Shown here: positions 9,183-17,517 of the stretch, piece by piece
Position numbering within the stretch: position 1 is the stretch's first letter
How the letters are laid out: each line of letters begins with the position of its first letter
Source of the DNA: BRH-c54 sp965284565
GTDB lineage: Bacteria; Bacteroidota; Bacteroidia; Flavobacteriales_E; Vicingaceae
Direction: 5' to 3'
Assembly: GCA_965284565.1 (NCBI GenBank)
Contig: OZ260100.1
Coordinates: forward strand, 124,001-188,000
Length of the DNA stretch: 64,000 bases
Program-made: the position numbers and the translations under genes
Notes under the pieces: generated by a model
The model's database searches: none
Told to the model about the DNA's origin: nothing
What the model saw: only the letters and a program-made list of their open reading frames with translations

Positions 9183-10658
9183 TTAATTTTCGTAAGCACC
9201 TAAATCATACGGTAATGTACGGGAATTACCTAAAATATCAATAGTTACTCCTGCATTTTTTCCAGCATTTACAGCTGGTGATGAAACCCACAAACGATAA
9301 TCATTTAATAAATAATTATTAAAAACAGCTACAGTAGGGTTTTGAATTATTCCTACATAATTTGCTCCCGATAAACTTTTTGTAGAACGAACAATCGAAT
9401 GGTCAATTTTAAAATTAATAACTCCAGGAGCTAAAACATCTGTATCAAATTCAACTTCATTATTTCCTTCTATAATAGTATTTACAAAAACGGCCGAATC
9501 TATATCTCTTACTTGAATATTTCCATTAACATCTTGGTAGTAATTTTGTAGAAAAACTGCAGCAGCGTCTCTTGTTCCTTGATCCCAAAAATTAGCTATA
9601 GTGGTATGGTAAAATTTATAGTTTCCACCTCCTCTTAAAAATATACTCGATTGTCCTGCTTGAGTAATTAAAGAGTTAGTATCTGTTATTTGATAATTGG
9701 TTGCTAACAAATTTACTGCCGCAGAATTAGTTATTTCACAACCATTTAACCTTAATTTATTTGAACTTGTAGGCGCATTTGGATTAAAAGGTAAAGGTTC
9801 TGCTTGTATGCCAATAAAAGCATTTTTAATGATAGCATTATTAATGACATTGTCAGCACTACCTTCATTAATCCAAATCCTATCCCATTGTCCAGAAATA
9901 TCCTGATAAGTATATTCTAACCTTGTTCCTTGAAAAATAACTGGGTCTGATGGTGTGCCATTAACCACCAAGTTTCCATCTTTATAAACCCACAAGCCAG
10001 AATTATTATGTAAATGTACTTTAACTCCCGCATCTATAACCAATTTATCTAACGAATCTATAACTAAATAACCGACAATAACATAAGGCTTATCATTTAC
10101 CCAATTAACATTTGCAGGAGGCAGACTTCCTGAACAATCTCCATCTAAACAAGAATAAGGCGGCAAACCATTTACATATTTTTTTGGTGTAAAATAATGC
10201 GCGTTTTGTCCCCATGCCATTAAATGTACTTTTTGGTTGTTACCATTAGTGGAAAAAAGTAACTGTTCTTCAATAACAAAGGGAGAAAGTACACTATTAG
10301 GGTCAATTGTTACTTCTAAAAAAATATAAATACTATCTCCAGCTCTAATTTCAATATTATTGTGCTGATTTCCTGAAAGACCATCTACATTAATTCTAAA
10401 TTGTGAGTTTGCACCATTTTGCAAACGAATATCTGAAATAATTAAATTGTCGGAATTTTTGTTGTAAACCTTTATTCTTTTAGTAGTAGAACTCATAGTT
10501 GTAAAAACCGTATCGAATAAAAGTGTATCTGTTGAAAAACTTAATTTAGCACCAGAATCGGTAGTGAAATCGTCTTTTCTACAAGAATAAAACATGGTAG
10601 ATATTAACACAGAAAAAAGTGCTAATGCAAAAAAATATTTATGGTTTTCTAAACGCAT
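9183..10658 (-). CDS. Right-handed beta-helix lipoprotein
   Basis: 491 residues. A lipoprotein signal ends at FYSC (Cys26), followed by RKDD, a typical Bacteroidota outer-surface lipoprotein start. Residues 40-130 look like an immunoglobulin-type domain (TLLFDTVFTTMSSTTKRIKVYN). The remainder has short parallel beta-helix rungs (VNGTPSDPVIFQGTRL, VINNAIIKNAFIGIQAE, LRLNGCEITNSAAVN) and ends in SPAVNAGKNAG...DLGAYEN, typical of choice-of-anchor or pectate-lyase-fold proteins. Enzymatic activity is unknown. A -7 element at 10664-10671 lies so close to the ATG that the mRNA would have almost no leader. Confidence 0.82.
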   Translation of the reverse strand: MRLENHKYFFALALFSVLISTMFYSCRKDDFTTDSGAKLSFSTDTLLFDTVFTTMSSTTKRIKVYNKNSDNLIISDIRLQNGANSQFRINVDGLSGNQHNNIEIRAGDSIYIFLEVTIDPNSVLSPFVIEEQLLFSTNGNNQKVHLMAWGQNAHYFTPKKYVNGLPPYSCLDGDCSGSLPPANVNWVNDKPYVIVGYLVIDSLDKLVIDAGVKVHLHNNSGLWVYKDGNLVVNGTPSDPVIFQGTRLEYTYQDISGQWDRIWINEGSADNVINNAIIKNAFIGIQAEPLPFNPNAPTSSNKLRLNGCEITNSAAVNLLATNYQITDTNSLITQAGQSSIFLRGGGNYKFYHTTIANFWDQGTRDAAAVFLQNYYQDVNGNIQVRDIDSAVFVNTIIEGNNEVEFDTDVLAPGVINFKIDHSIVRSTKSLSGANYVGIIQNPTVAVFNNYLLNDYRLWVSSPAVNAGKNAGVTIDILGNSRTLPYDLGAYEN

Positions 10659-10782
10659 GAGTGCAAAAATAGAAAACTATTACGTTGATTTACTGAAAAT
10701 ATTGTTTTTTGATATTTTTTAATGATGAGACCTAACATAAAGGTGAAAGATATTAAGAACCTCATCCTCGAAACTTCTATCC

Positions 10783-11271
10783 TTAAAGTTGATTAATCAA
10801 CAATTCAAAAATATTTGGAATTTCAAATGTTGGCATTTTAACATTTGTAACAGACTTATCTTCACTTTTAGTTTCTGAAGGAGCATTTTCTTCTGAAGGA
10901 GCTTTTTCTTCTTTCCACTCTTCTACTTTATATTGGTCTGCAACCTTTTCTATAGCAGTAATAATTTCTTTTTCAGAAACAATAGAGGCGTCAAACTCAA
11001 AATGACCTTTTTCCTCATCAAAATCAACAGTACTTACAACAACACCATTTAAACCTGCTACCGTTTTTTCTATAGTTTTAGCACAACCCATTTTACAAGT
11101 CATACCATCAATTTTATAATCAACAGCTAATACTTTAGATTCATCAATAACCGATTTTTCGGAAGAAGTAGTTGCTTCTTCTTCTCCATTGTTTTCTGAA
11201 GGGTTATTACAAGCTGCAAAAAAACCTAGTGAAGCTGTTATAAGGGCTAAAAAATAATTGTTAATTTTCAT
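10783..11271 (-). CDS. HMA-domain lipoprotein with CxxxC metal motif
   Basis: 162 residues. The lipoprotein signal is MKINNYFLALITASLGFFAAC (described: 20 residues, then lipobox FAAC, Cys21), followed by an acidic linker rich in E and S. One heavy-metal-associated domain spans about residues 48-120; its metal loop reads DGMTCKMGCAKTIE, so the two cysteines are three residues apart rather than the usual two. A second acidic, low-complexity linker and a short hydrophobic tail end the protein. It starts two bases after the stop of the CopZ-like gene and must be in the same operon. A role in periplasmic or surface metal (copper) handling is inferred. Confidence 0.8.
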   Translation of the reverse strand: MKINNYFLALITASLGFFAACNNPSENNGEEEATTSSEKSVIDESKVLAVDYKIDGMTCKMGCAKTIEKTVAGLNGVVVSTVDFDEEKGHFEFDASIVSEKEIITAIEKVADQYKVEEWKEEKAPSEENAPSETKSEDKSVTNVKMPTFEIPNIFELLINQL

Positions 11272-11273
11272 AA

Positions 11274-11477
11274 CTAAAGGGCTTTATATATTTCAGAATC
11301 GTTAATAGTTTGTTTTATTTTTTCAATATTGATGGTATTTTCATCAAATTCAACTGTAGCTTTATCGGGCAAACTAACCGTATATTGTTTCACTCCTTCT
11401 AAATCACCAAGAATATTTTCTACTGCTTTCACACAATGTCCGCAACTCAATCCTTCTATTTTTAATTCTGCATTCAT
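11274..11477 (-). CDS. CopZ-like copper chaperone (single HMA domain)
   Basis: 67 residues made of one heavy-metal-associated domain with the classical GLSCGHC loop (CxxC) near residues 9-15. Such proteins bind Cu(I) and hand it to exporters in the cytoplasm. No copper ATPase or regulator is in the window. First gene of a two-gene operon with the HMA lipoprotein. A minus-strand -7 element (CAAAGGTA as read on the plus strand, 11497-11504) gives a leader of about 15 nt. Confidence 0.88.
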   Translation of the reverse strand: MNAELKIEGLSCGHCVKAVENILGDLEGVKQYTVSLPDKATVEFDENTINIEKIKQTINDSEIYKAL

Positions 11478-11597
11478 CTTAAATAATTTAACACCTCAAA
11501 GGTAAGATTTTTTTTAACGCCTCCATTTTTTTAAGATTATTTAACTTCACTCAGTAATGTTCTATAAAAAAAAGATATTTTTGCACCTCTACAAAAC

Positions 11598-11682
11598 AGA
11601 GAGGTGGCCGAGTGGCTTAAGGCGCACGCTTGGAAAGCGTGTAAACAGCAATGTTTCGGGGGTTCGAATCCCTTCCTCTCTG
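11598..11682 (+). tRNA. tRNA-Ser (anticodon GGA)
   Basis: Acceptor stem AGAGAGG (11598-11604) pairs with CCTCTCT (11675-11681). The D arm GCC..GGC, anticodon stem CACGC/GCGTG around loop TTGGAAA (anticodon GGA, reads UCC/UCU), a long variable arm AAAC..GTTT as in class II tRNAs, and T loop TTCGAAT are all present. The T stem has two G-U pairs. The CCA end is not encoded. A -7 element TATTTTTG at 11576-11583 precedes it. Confidence 0.95.
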
Positions 11683-11767
11683 CTTTTTCTGTCTTAAATT
11701 AGCCATTTCTTAGTAACTGATTTTATTTTTATATTTTTGTTACAAATAATCTTCACAGTAAACAGAT

Positions 11768-12853
11768 ATGGCTAAAAATCAAAAACCAGTAAATAAAACC
11801 ACTTCCTATACTGCCAAAAAAGCGGGACAACCACCAGGCACACTGATTTATACCGGTAAAAAAACTACCGAAAAAATAATTGTTACGGTTTATGATTATA
11901 CTAACGATACTTTTGAAGAACAAGAAATTACCCAATTGGATGATTTAGCCAAGTTTAAAAATAATACTTCCAATACCTGGATAAATATTTCGGGATTACA
12001 CGAAACGACTTTAATCGAAAAAGTTGGGACTTGTTTCAACTTAGATGCCATGCTATTGGAAGATGTGCTAAACACCAACCATCGTCCAAAAGTTGATTTT
12101 TTTGAAGGTCATTTATTTTTTACCTTAAAAATGATTGGAATCCACACCAACCAAAAAGACATAGATTATGAGCAAGTAAGTTTTGTACTTGGAGACGGTT
12201 GGTTACTTACATTTCAGGAAAGAAATGGAGATGTTTACAATAACATTAGAGAACGTTTAAAGAATAAAGTAGGCAAACTAAGAGATTTAGGCGTGGAATA
12301 TCTTTTTTACCGACTTATAGATACTACTGTAGATTATTATTTTTACGTCTCCGACTTTTTAAGTGAAGAAATTCAGGAAATGGAAAATAAAGTGTTGCAT
12401 GAATTTGATAGTAAGTTATTGGAAGATATTCAATTGCTTAAAAAAGAAGTAAACAAACTAAAGCGAATCATTATACCCACTAAAGAAGCTATTTCTCTTT
12501 TAGAAAAAGACAGTGAAAGTTTCTTAAAAAAGCAAACCAAAAGATTTTTAAAAGATGTTCATGAACATATTGTACATTTAAATGATGCGGTGGACTTACA
12601 AAGGGACAACATTAGTTCTGTTATGGAATCCTACCAATTTGGTGTAAATAACAAAACCAATAATGTAATGCAGTTGCTTACCATTATTTCCACCATTTTT
12701 ATTCCACTAACATTTATTGCAGGAGTGTACGGAATGAATTTCGAAAACATGCCCGAACTTAGTTGGAAATACAGCTACTTTGTTATTTGGGGATTAATGT
12801 TATTCATTTTCATCATCATGCTGATTTATTTCAAAAGAAAAAAATGGCTTTGA
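11768..12853 (+). CDS. corA: CorA-type Mg2+/Co2+ transporter
   Basis: 361 residues: a large N-terminal cytoplasmic funnel with long helices, then two C-terminal membrane helices. The signature YGMNF (GMN selectivity motif) lies between them, near residue 325. The first TM reads LLTIISTIFIPLTFIAGV and the second YFVIWGLMLFIFIIMLIYF, ending in the usual basic KRKKWL. The first 25 residues are a basic extension (KNQKPVNKTTSYTAKKAG) not part of the core fold. The -7 element TATTTTTG at 11732-11739 gives a leader of about 22 nt. Single gene between the tRNA and surE. Confidence 0.95.
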   Translation: MAKNQKPVNKTTSYTAKKAGQPPGTLIYTGKKTTEKIIVTVYDYTNDTFEEQEITQLDDLAKFKNNTSNTWINISGLHETTLIEKVGTCFNLDAMLLEDVLNTNHRPKVDFFEGHLFFTLKMIGIHTNQKDIDYEQVSFVLGDGWLLTFQERNGDVYNNIRERLKNKVGKLRDLGVEYLFYRLIDTTVDYYFYVSDFLSEEIQEMENKVLHEFDSKLLEDIQLLKKEVNKLKRIIIPTKEAISLLEKDSESFLKKQTKRFLKDVHEHIVHLNDAVDLQRDNISSVMESYQFGVNNKTNNVMQLLTIISTIFIPLTFIAGVYGMNFENMPELSWKYSYFVIWGLMLFIFIIMLIYFKRKKWL

Positions 12854-12906
12854 CACCGTTAACTTAGCATTATCATTAAGTTTGCACTTTATCAAAATTC
12901 ATAAAA

Positions 12907-13671
12907 ATGACAAAACCTTATATATTAGTGGTAAATGATGATGGTATTACTGCTCCAGGAATTAAAGCCCTAATAGAAGTGAGTAAAGAATTAGGTGATG
13001 TGGTGGTAGTAGCTCCCGACAAACCCCAAAGTGGAATGGGACATGCCGTAACTTTTAATTCTACCTTACATGTAAATAATACAGAGGTAGTTGGTGTTAC
13101 AGGCTATGCTTGCAGCGGTACCCCTGTTGATTGCGTAAAAATTGCCGTAAACAAACTCTTAAATAAAAAGCCCGACTTAATTGTTTCGGGAATTAATCAT
13201 GGAGCTAACTCTTCTATCAACGTTATTTACTCAGGAACAATGTCTGCCGCGGTAGAAGGGGCTTTACAGAACATTCCTTCTGTTGGTTTTTCTTTATTAG
13301 ATCATTCTATTGATGCTAATTTTGATGCCGCCAAAGTAATTGCCAAAAAAATCATTGCGAACATGATTGAAAATCCAATGCCTAAGGATGTTTGCTTAAA
13401 TGTAAATATTCCCAACGTAAGCATGGATTTAATTGCAGGAATAAAAGTTTGCCGACAAGCTATTGGCAATTGGGAAGAAGATTACGATGAACGTAAAGAT
13501 CCTCAAGGAAGAACCTACTATTGGCTTTCTGGTAAATTTGTAGTTAATGATAATGGTACCGACTCTGACGAATGGGCATTGGCACACAATTATGTTTCGG
13601 TTGTTCCCGTTAAACATGATATTACCAATTACGAACATCTAGAAAAAATAAAATTGTTTGAACATGATTAA
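12907..13671 (+). CDS. surE: 5'/3'-nucleotidase SurE
   Basis: 254 residues. The metal-binding N-terminus VVNDDGITAPGI, the PDKPQSGMGHAVT segment, CSGTPVDCVKIA and SGINHGANSS are the SurE signatures. The enzyme dephosphorylates nucleoside monophosphates and exopolyphosphate in stationary phase or stress in other bacteria. The -7 element TAAGTTTG at 12877-12884, with a TTTG at 12849-12852 as possible -33 element, drives it. The 3' end overlaps the next small membrane gene by 8 bases. surE near lpxB is a frequent arrangement in the phylum. Confidence 0.96.
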   Translation: MTKPYILVVNDDGITAPGIKALIEVSKELGDVVVVAPDKPQSGMGHAVTFNSTLHVNNTEVVGVTGYACSGTPVDCVKIAVNKLLNKKPDLIVSGINHGANSSINVIYSGTMSAAVEGALQNIPSVGFSLLDHSIDANFDAAKVIAKKIIANMIENPMPKDVCLNVNIPNVSMDLIAGIKVCRQAIGNWEEDYDERKDPQGRTYYWLSGKFVVNDNGTDSDEWALAHNYVSVVPVKHDITNYEHLEKIKLFEHD

Positions 13672-13963
13672 AAATAGCTTTAAAGAATTCAATCATATAG
13701 TTATAGGTCTAGTTTTAGGTATCCTCCTCCCCTACATCATCATGTATTTTTGGTTACAAATGTATTCTAATCTATCACTAATGGATATTATTTTCAATCC
13801 ATTTTTTAGTGAAATAATTAATGTACTAAAAGGCAGTTTGTTTTGTAATTTAGGATTGTTCTTTTTGTTTTACTGGTTCAGAAAAGACCTTTCGGCAAGA
13901 GGTGTAATATTAGCCACACTTATATACGGTGCTTTTTATCTGTACTATATTGTTTTTATTTAA
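13664..13963 (+). CDS. Small membrane protein of unknown function
   Basis: 99 residues starting at the ATG that overlaps the end of surE by 8 bases, so translation is probably coupled. Three hydrophobic stretches (IVIGLVLGILLPYIIMYFWL, a middle one near GSLFCNLGLFFLFYWF, and a C-terminal VILATLIYGAFYLYYIVFI) indicate a three-helix inner-membrane protein. A basic loop RKDLSARG lies between the last two. The family is not recognised. The position between surE and lpxB suggests an envelope role, but this is only context. Confidence 0.72.
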   Translation: MIKNSFKEFNHIVIGLVLGILLPYIIMYFWLQMYSNLSLMDIIFNPFFSEIINVLKGSLFCNLGLFFLFYWFRKDLSARGVILATLIYGAFYLYYIVFI

Positions 13964-13970
13964 TTGATGT

Positions 13971-14060
13971 GTGAATATGCAAATATGCAAATTTATAAAT
14001 GTGAGAATACAAAAATTTCCGATTAACAAATAACTTTTAACCTCATAAACTTATAAACTA
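13971..14060. repeat. AT-rich semi-repetitive spacer before lpxB
   Basis: Contains a tandem pair of ATATGCAA at 13975-13990, then AT-rich words such as AATTTATAAATG and GATTAACAAATAAC. No coding frame. Its wording resembles the spacer before accD at 25990-26028. Function unknown. Confidence 0.4.
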
Positions 14061-14064
14061 ACCA

Positions 14065-15174
14065 ATGAACTACTACATCATAGCCGGAGAAGCTTCAGGA
14101 GATTTACAAGCCTCTTTACTTATCAGGAAATTAAAAAATACTGATAAAACTGCTCAATTTCGTTGTTTTGGTGGTGATTTAATGGAAGCTGAAGGTGCTG
14201 AAATTGTTAAGCATTACAAAGAACTAGCGTTTATGGGTGTGGAAGATGTGTTGATGAACTTAAAAACCATTTTCAGAAATATTGCTTTTTGCAAAGAAGA
14301 TATAAAAGCCTACCAACCAGATGTGTTAATTTTAGTAGATTACCCAGGTTTTAATATGAAAATTGCCAAATGGGCAAAAGCAAATAACATTAAGGTTTTT
14401 TACTACATCTCTCCTAAAATTTGGGCATGGAACCAAAAGCGTGTTCACCAAATTAAAAAAGTGGTTGATAAAATGTTTGTTATCCTACCTTTTGAAAAAG
14501 ATTTTTATAAAAAATTCGATTATAGTGTTGATTTTGTTGGACATCCACTTATTGATTGCATTTCTGAATATCCCAATATTACTTTAGAAAATTTTAAAGA
14601 AAAATATCAACTTTCTGACAAGCCAATTATTGCTTTACTACCAGGAAGCAGAAAACAAGAAATTACAGCAATGCTTAATATTATGCTTTCTGTATGTAAC
14701 AACTTCCCAGAATATCAATTTGTAATTGCAGGAGCTCCATCGCAACCATTAAGCTTTTACAAACAATTTGAGACCAACAACATCAATATCATAGAAAATA
14801 AAACCTATGATTTATTACAACATGCTACAGCTGCTTTAGTGGTTAGCGGAACAGCTACTTTAGAGACTGCTCTTTTTCATGTACCACAAGTGGTTTGCTA
14901 CAAAACTGGTAAGCTTTTTTATCATTTAGCAAAAATGGTAGTGAAAATTAAATTTATTTCGTTGGTTAACTTAGTTGCCGACAAAGAAGTAGTGAAAGAA
15001 TTAATTCAAGATGAGTTAAATACTGAAAAATTAACTATAGAACTTTCTAAAATATTAGCCGAGCCAGGTAAGTCCGACATGCTTAATGCTTACAAAGAAA
15101 TTGAAGCTAAATTAGGAGGTAAAGGTGCTTCAAAAAGAGCTGCTGAATTGATGTTTGATTATTTAAAAGACTAA
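14065..15174 (+). CDS. lpxB: Lipid-A-disaccharide synthase
   Basis: 369 residues, family length. It joins UDP-2,3-diacylglucosamine and lipid X to form the lipid A disaccharide at the inner face of the cytoplasmic membrane. The N-terminal YYIIAGEASGDLQASLL, the FMGVEDVL segment, YISPKIWAWNQKRV and the GSRKQEI motif of GT-B family 19 are all visible. A C-terminal VSGTATLETALFHVPQVVCYKT segment forms the donor site. Its presence confirms a Gram-negative outer membrane. It lies downstream of surE and the small membrane gene, separated by an AT-rich spacer. Confidence 0.97.
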   Translation: MNYYIIAGEASGDLQASLLIRKLKNTDKTAQFRCFGGDLMEAEGAEIVKHYKELAFMGVEDVLMNLKTIFRNIAFCKEDIKAYQPDVLILVDYPGFNMKIAKWAKANNIKVFYYISPKIWAWNQKRVHQIKKVVDKMFVILPFEKDFYKKFDYSVDFVGHPLIDCISEYPNITLENFKEKYQLSDKPIIALLPGSRKQEITAMLNIMLSVCNNFPEYQFVIAGAPSQPLSFYKQFETNNINIIENKTYDLLQHATAALVVSGTATLETALFHVPQVVCYKTGKLFYHLAKMVVKIKFISLVNLVADKEVVKELIQDELNTEKLTIELSKILAEPGKSDMLNAYKEIEAKLGGKGASKRAAELMFDYLKD

Positions 15175-15184
15175 TCCAATTCTA

Positions 15185-15216
15185 TATTAGAAAATCTAAT
15201 ACGCTTTAAAATAAAG
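15185..15216. terminator. AT-rich hairpins between lpxB and the convergent gene
   Basis: TATTAGA/TCTAATA with a 3-base loop (15185-15201), followed by CTTTA/TAAAG with a 3-base loop (15204-15216). They lie between convergent genes. The stems have little G+C, so termination is only a possibility. Confidence 0.3.
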
Positions 15217-15217
15217 A

Positions 15218-16012
15218 TTAGCTTGCTTTATTGAACAACATTTTAAAAGAAAGCAAAGGAATTAAAATTGGCTGAAACTCCACACCATTATTAGTGCTGA
15301 CATCATTCCAAGCAATAGGCATAACCCCAATACCAAGCGACATGTTTTCTTTAATGGTGATTTTCACTCCTGCACTTCCAGTATAAACCTGATAAGAAGG
15401 GAAATACATCATATCAAAACTAATAAACACTCGCTGACTAATTTGCCTGTGTCCTCCAATAAAGAAATGAAAAAAAGACAGTTCATCTTTATTATTAGCA
15501 AAATCAAAAGTTCCTTTAGCATAATAAAAAGCAGCACCAAAAGTAAAATTATTCTGAATATTCCCCAATGTTCCCATAACACTACCACCACCAAAGACAA
15601 CAACTGAATCTTCATTTATTGCCAATAATTGCCCCCCAGAAAGACTTGCCGCAATAGTGAGTTCATTATTTACTACAATACTTTGTTTTATAGAAGGAAT
15701 TAACATTCCAAAAAGTGCCGTGTTAACAGAAATAGTGGTTGAGTTAGTTAATCCATAACTTGCTTTTGCAAAAATAATATCTGTTGAAGTCACCCTAATT
15801 TCACCTTTTTTTAAGGTTAGGGATGTAGGAGTTAAAAAATGATTGGTATAATCGGGGTTACTAATACCAAATATTACTGTAGCATCGCTATCTATAGTGC
15901 GTTTTTGTTTTGATGACGATGATTTATCTTCATTAACATAATCATCATCGGTTTGTGCAAAAGCAGTAACAGAGAATGAAATAAAAATTATGATGAAGAA
16001 GATGTTCTTCAT
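15218..16012 (-). CDS. Secreted protein, probable outer-membrane barrel, unknown function
   Basis: 264 residues with signal peptide MKNIFFIIIFISFSVTAFAQ. A short acidic and serine-rich linker (TDDDYVNEDKSSSSKQ) precedes alternating beta strands (SLTLKKGEIRVTSTDIIFAKA, LTIAASLSGGQLLAIN, FTFGAAFYYAKGTFDF, GGHRQISQRVFISFDMMYF). The pattern suggests an outer-membrane barrel. No named family is recognised. It starts 11 bases after the stop of yqgE and is probably co-transcribed with it. Confidence 0.68.
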   Translation of the reverse strand: MKNIFFIIIFISFSVTAFAQTDDDYVNEDKSSSSKQKRTIDSDATVIFGISNPDYTNHFLTPTSLTLKKGEIRVTSTDIIFAKASYGLTNSTTISVNTALFGMLIPSIKQSIVVNNELTIAASLSGGQLLAINEDSVVVFGGGSVMGTLGNIQNNFTFGAAFYYAKGTFDFANNKDELSFFHFFIGGHRQISQRVFISFDMMYFPSYQVYTGSAGVKITIKENMSLGIGVMPIAWNDVSTNNGVEFQPILIPLLSFKMLFNKAS

Positions 16013-16023
16013 TTTTTAGACAA

Positions 16024-16611
16024 TTAATTTAAGCTTGGGTTTTCAGGAAACTGAGTAAACATTGCATATTTACCACCCTTTTTCTTTAATACATCTTTCC
16101 AAAGATTTTTCTTATTAAAAATTTTGGTGTTGATGTTAGAAATCAGCCAAGAATCTTCATTTAACTCTTCATTTAGTTGTTCTTTAGACCATCCTGAATA
16201 TCCTGTAAAAAACATGATTTCCGTAGGAGCAACCTCATTGTTGTTGATCATTTTTTTAAGTTGCTCAAAATTTCCACCCCAAAATAAGTTACCTGAAATA
16301 TGCTTGCTTTCTTCTAAAGTTGTACCTAGTGTATGAATAAAATGAAGTGACGAAGTTTCTACTGGTCCACCTAAATAAACAGGAAATTTATCGTTGTTTA
16401 TTTCAGAAGGCAAAATTATATTAAGGGTTGTTTGTAAGGGTTTATTAAGAATAAAACCAACCACATCATTATCCGAATAAGCAGCTAGAAGTACTACCGA
16501 ACGCTTAAAATAAGAGTCAGCCATAAATGGTTCAGCAATTAGTAAACGCCCCTTTTCAGGTTCAATTTTATTCAAGTCTGCAATTTTATAATCTAACGGG
16601 TTTAAAATCAT
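16024..16611 (-). CDS. YqgE/AlgH family protein
   Basis: 195 residues. The DUF179 signatures are clear: KGRLLIAEPFMADSYFKRSVVLL, then VGFILNKPL, YLGGPVETSSLHFIHT and FFTGYSGWSKEQLNEEL (each quoted stretch is a separate strand-loop block). The fold is known but the function is not; the Pseudomonas AlgH relative affects alginate and virulence regulation. The Bacteroidota version often sits next to pdxH, as here, where the two genes are divergent with about 100 bases between starts. First gene of a pair with the following secreted-protein gene. Confidence 0.92.
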   Translation of the reverse strand: MILNPLDYKIADLNKIEPEKGRLLIAEPFMADSYFKRSVVLLAAYSDNDVVGFILNKPLQTTLNIILPSEINNDKFPVYLGGPVETSSLHFIHTLGTTLEESKHISGNLFWGGNFEQLKKMINNNEVAPTEIMFFTGYSGWSKEQLNEELNEDSWLISNINTKIFNKKNLWKDVLKKKGGKYAMFTQFPENPSLN

Positions 16612-16676
16612 GGCTCTAATAATTTTGCGAGGTTAAATTAAAGAAAAAAATTACTATTAACCTATATTTTATTGAT

Positions 16677-16706
16677 TAATTTTGTTTCAACACTTTATAA
16701 AAGTGT
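16677..16706 (+). promoter_or_regulatory. pdxH promoter and leader hairpin
   Basis: The -7 element TAATTTTG is at 16677-16684. Just downstream, ACACTTT-ATA-AAAGTGT (16690-16706) is a perfect 7-bp inverted repeat that would form at the very 5' end of the mRNA or act as an operator. It ends 8 bases before the ATG at 16715. Confidence 0.55.
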
Positions 16707-16714
16707 CGTTACTT

Positions 16715-17368
16715 ATGGAAGAATTAAAGAATTTTGTGAACTCCATTAGGAGAGATTTTGCTGGAAAACCCTTAAACGAGGATAGTATTGACGCTAACCC
16801 ATTTAAGCAATACCAAATTTGGTTTGAAGAGGCTGTAAGTGCTCAGGTGGTAGATCCTTATGCCATGTCAGTTGCTACGGTAGGAAAAGATATGCAACCC
16901 TCATTAAGATTAGTCTATTTAAGAGATATATCTGAAAATGGTTTTGTTTTTTATACCAATTATGGAAGTGAGAAAGCTAATAATATTGCAGAAAACAACA
17001 AAATAGCATTAAACTTTTATTGGGTAGAATTGGAAAGACAAATAAGAATTCAGGGAGAAGTTTTTAAAGTAAGTGAAGATATGTCGGATGCTTATTTTGA
17101 TAGCCGACCAAGAGAAAGCCAAATAGGTGCTTGGGCTTCTGCGCAAAGTACAGAACTTACTTCACGACAAGCATTGGAAGAAAAAGTAGTTGAACTTACC
17201 AAGCAATTTGAAAATCAATCCATCCCAAGACCAAAACATTGGGGAGGATACATTGTGAAACCCGCTAAAATAGAATTTTGGCAAGGAAGACCCAACCGAC
17301 TTCACGATAGATTAGTTTATACCCTTAGTGAAAATAAAAAATGGAAAATAGATAGAATTGCTCCTTAG
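16715..17368 (+). CDS. pdxH: Pyridoxamine 5'-phosphate oxidase
   Basis: 217 residues; FMN enzyme making pyridoxal phosphate. Visible family blocks: PYAMSVATVGKDMQPSLRLVYL, GFVFYTNYGSEKANNI, FYWVELERQIRIQGEV, YFDSRPRESQIGAWAS and the C-terminal EFWQGRPNRLHDRL (separate blocks). A longer frame from TTG at 16682 exists, but that TTG is part of the -7 element TAATTTTG (16677-16684), so the ATG at 16715 is the start. The short leader contains a 7-bp hairpin. Divergent from yqgE. Confidence 0.96.
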   Translation: MEELKNFVNSIRRDFAGKPLNEDSIDANPFKQYQIWFEEAVSAQVVDPYAMSVATVGKDMQPSLRLVYLRDISENGFVFYTNYGSEKANNIAENNKIALNFYWVELERQIRIQGEVFKVSEDMSDAYFDSRPRESQIGAWASAQSTELTSRQALEEKVVELTKQFENQSIPRPKHWGGYIVKPAKIEFWQGRPNRLHDRLVYTLSENKKWKIDRIAP

Positions 17369-17517
17369 GGAAACCGTTTAAGGTTTACAAAATCTTCACT
17401 TAACAAGTCATCTGATGCGTAATTTTTCATTCTTTTAAAGTAGGATATAATGTTATAACCTTTCAAGAAAGGAAAGCTTAAATAGTTACTTTAATGATTT
17501 TTAAGATGTTTTATTTA

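Noticed and set aside
10789..10802. Palindrome GTTGATTAATCAAC resembling an Fnr-type site
   Set aside because: It is the coding end (LINQL) of the HMA lipoprotein, has only two central bases between TTGAT and ATCAA, and there is no -7 element at the regulon distance.
17369..17517. Hairpins after pdxH as a terminator
   Set aside because: AAACC/GGTTT and CCTTTC/GAAAGG are short and lack following T-runs.
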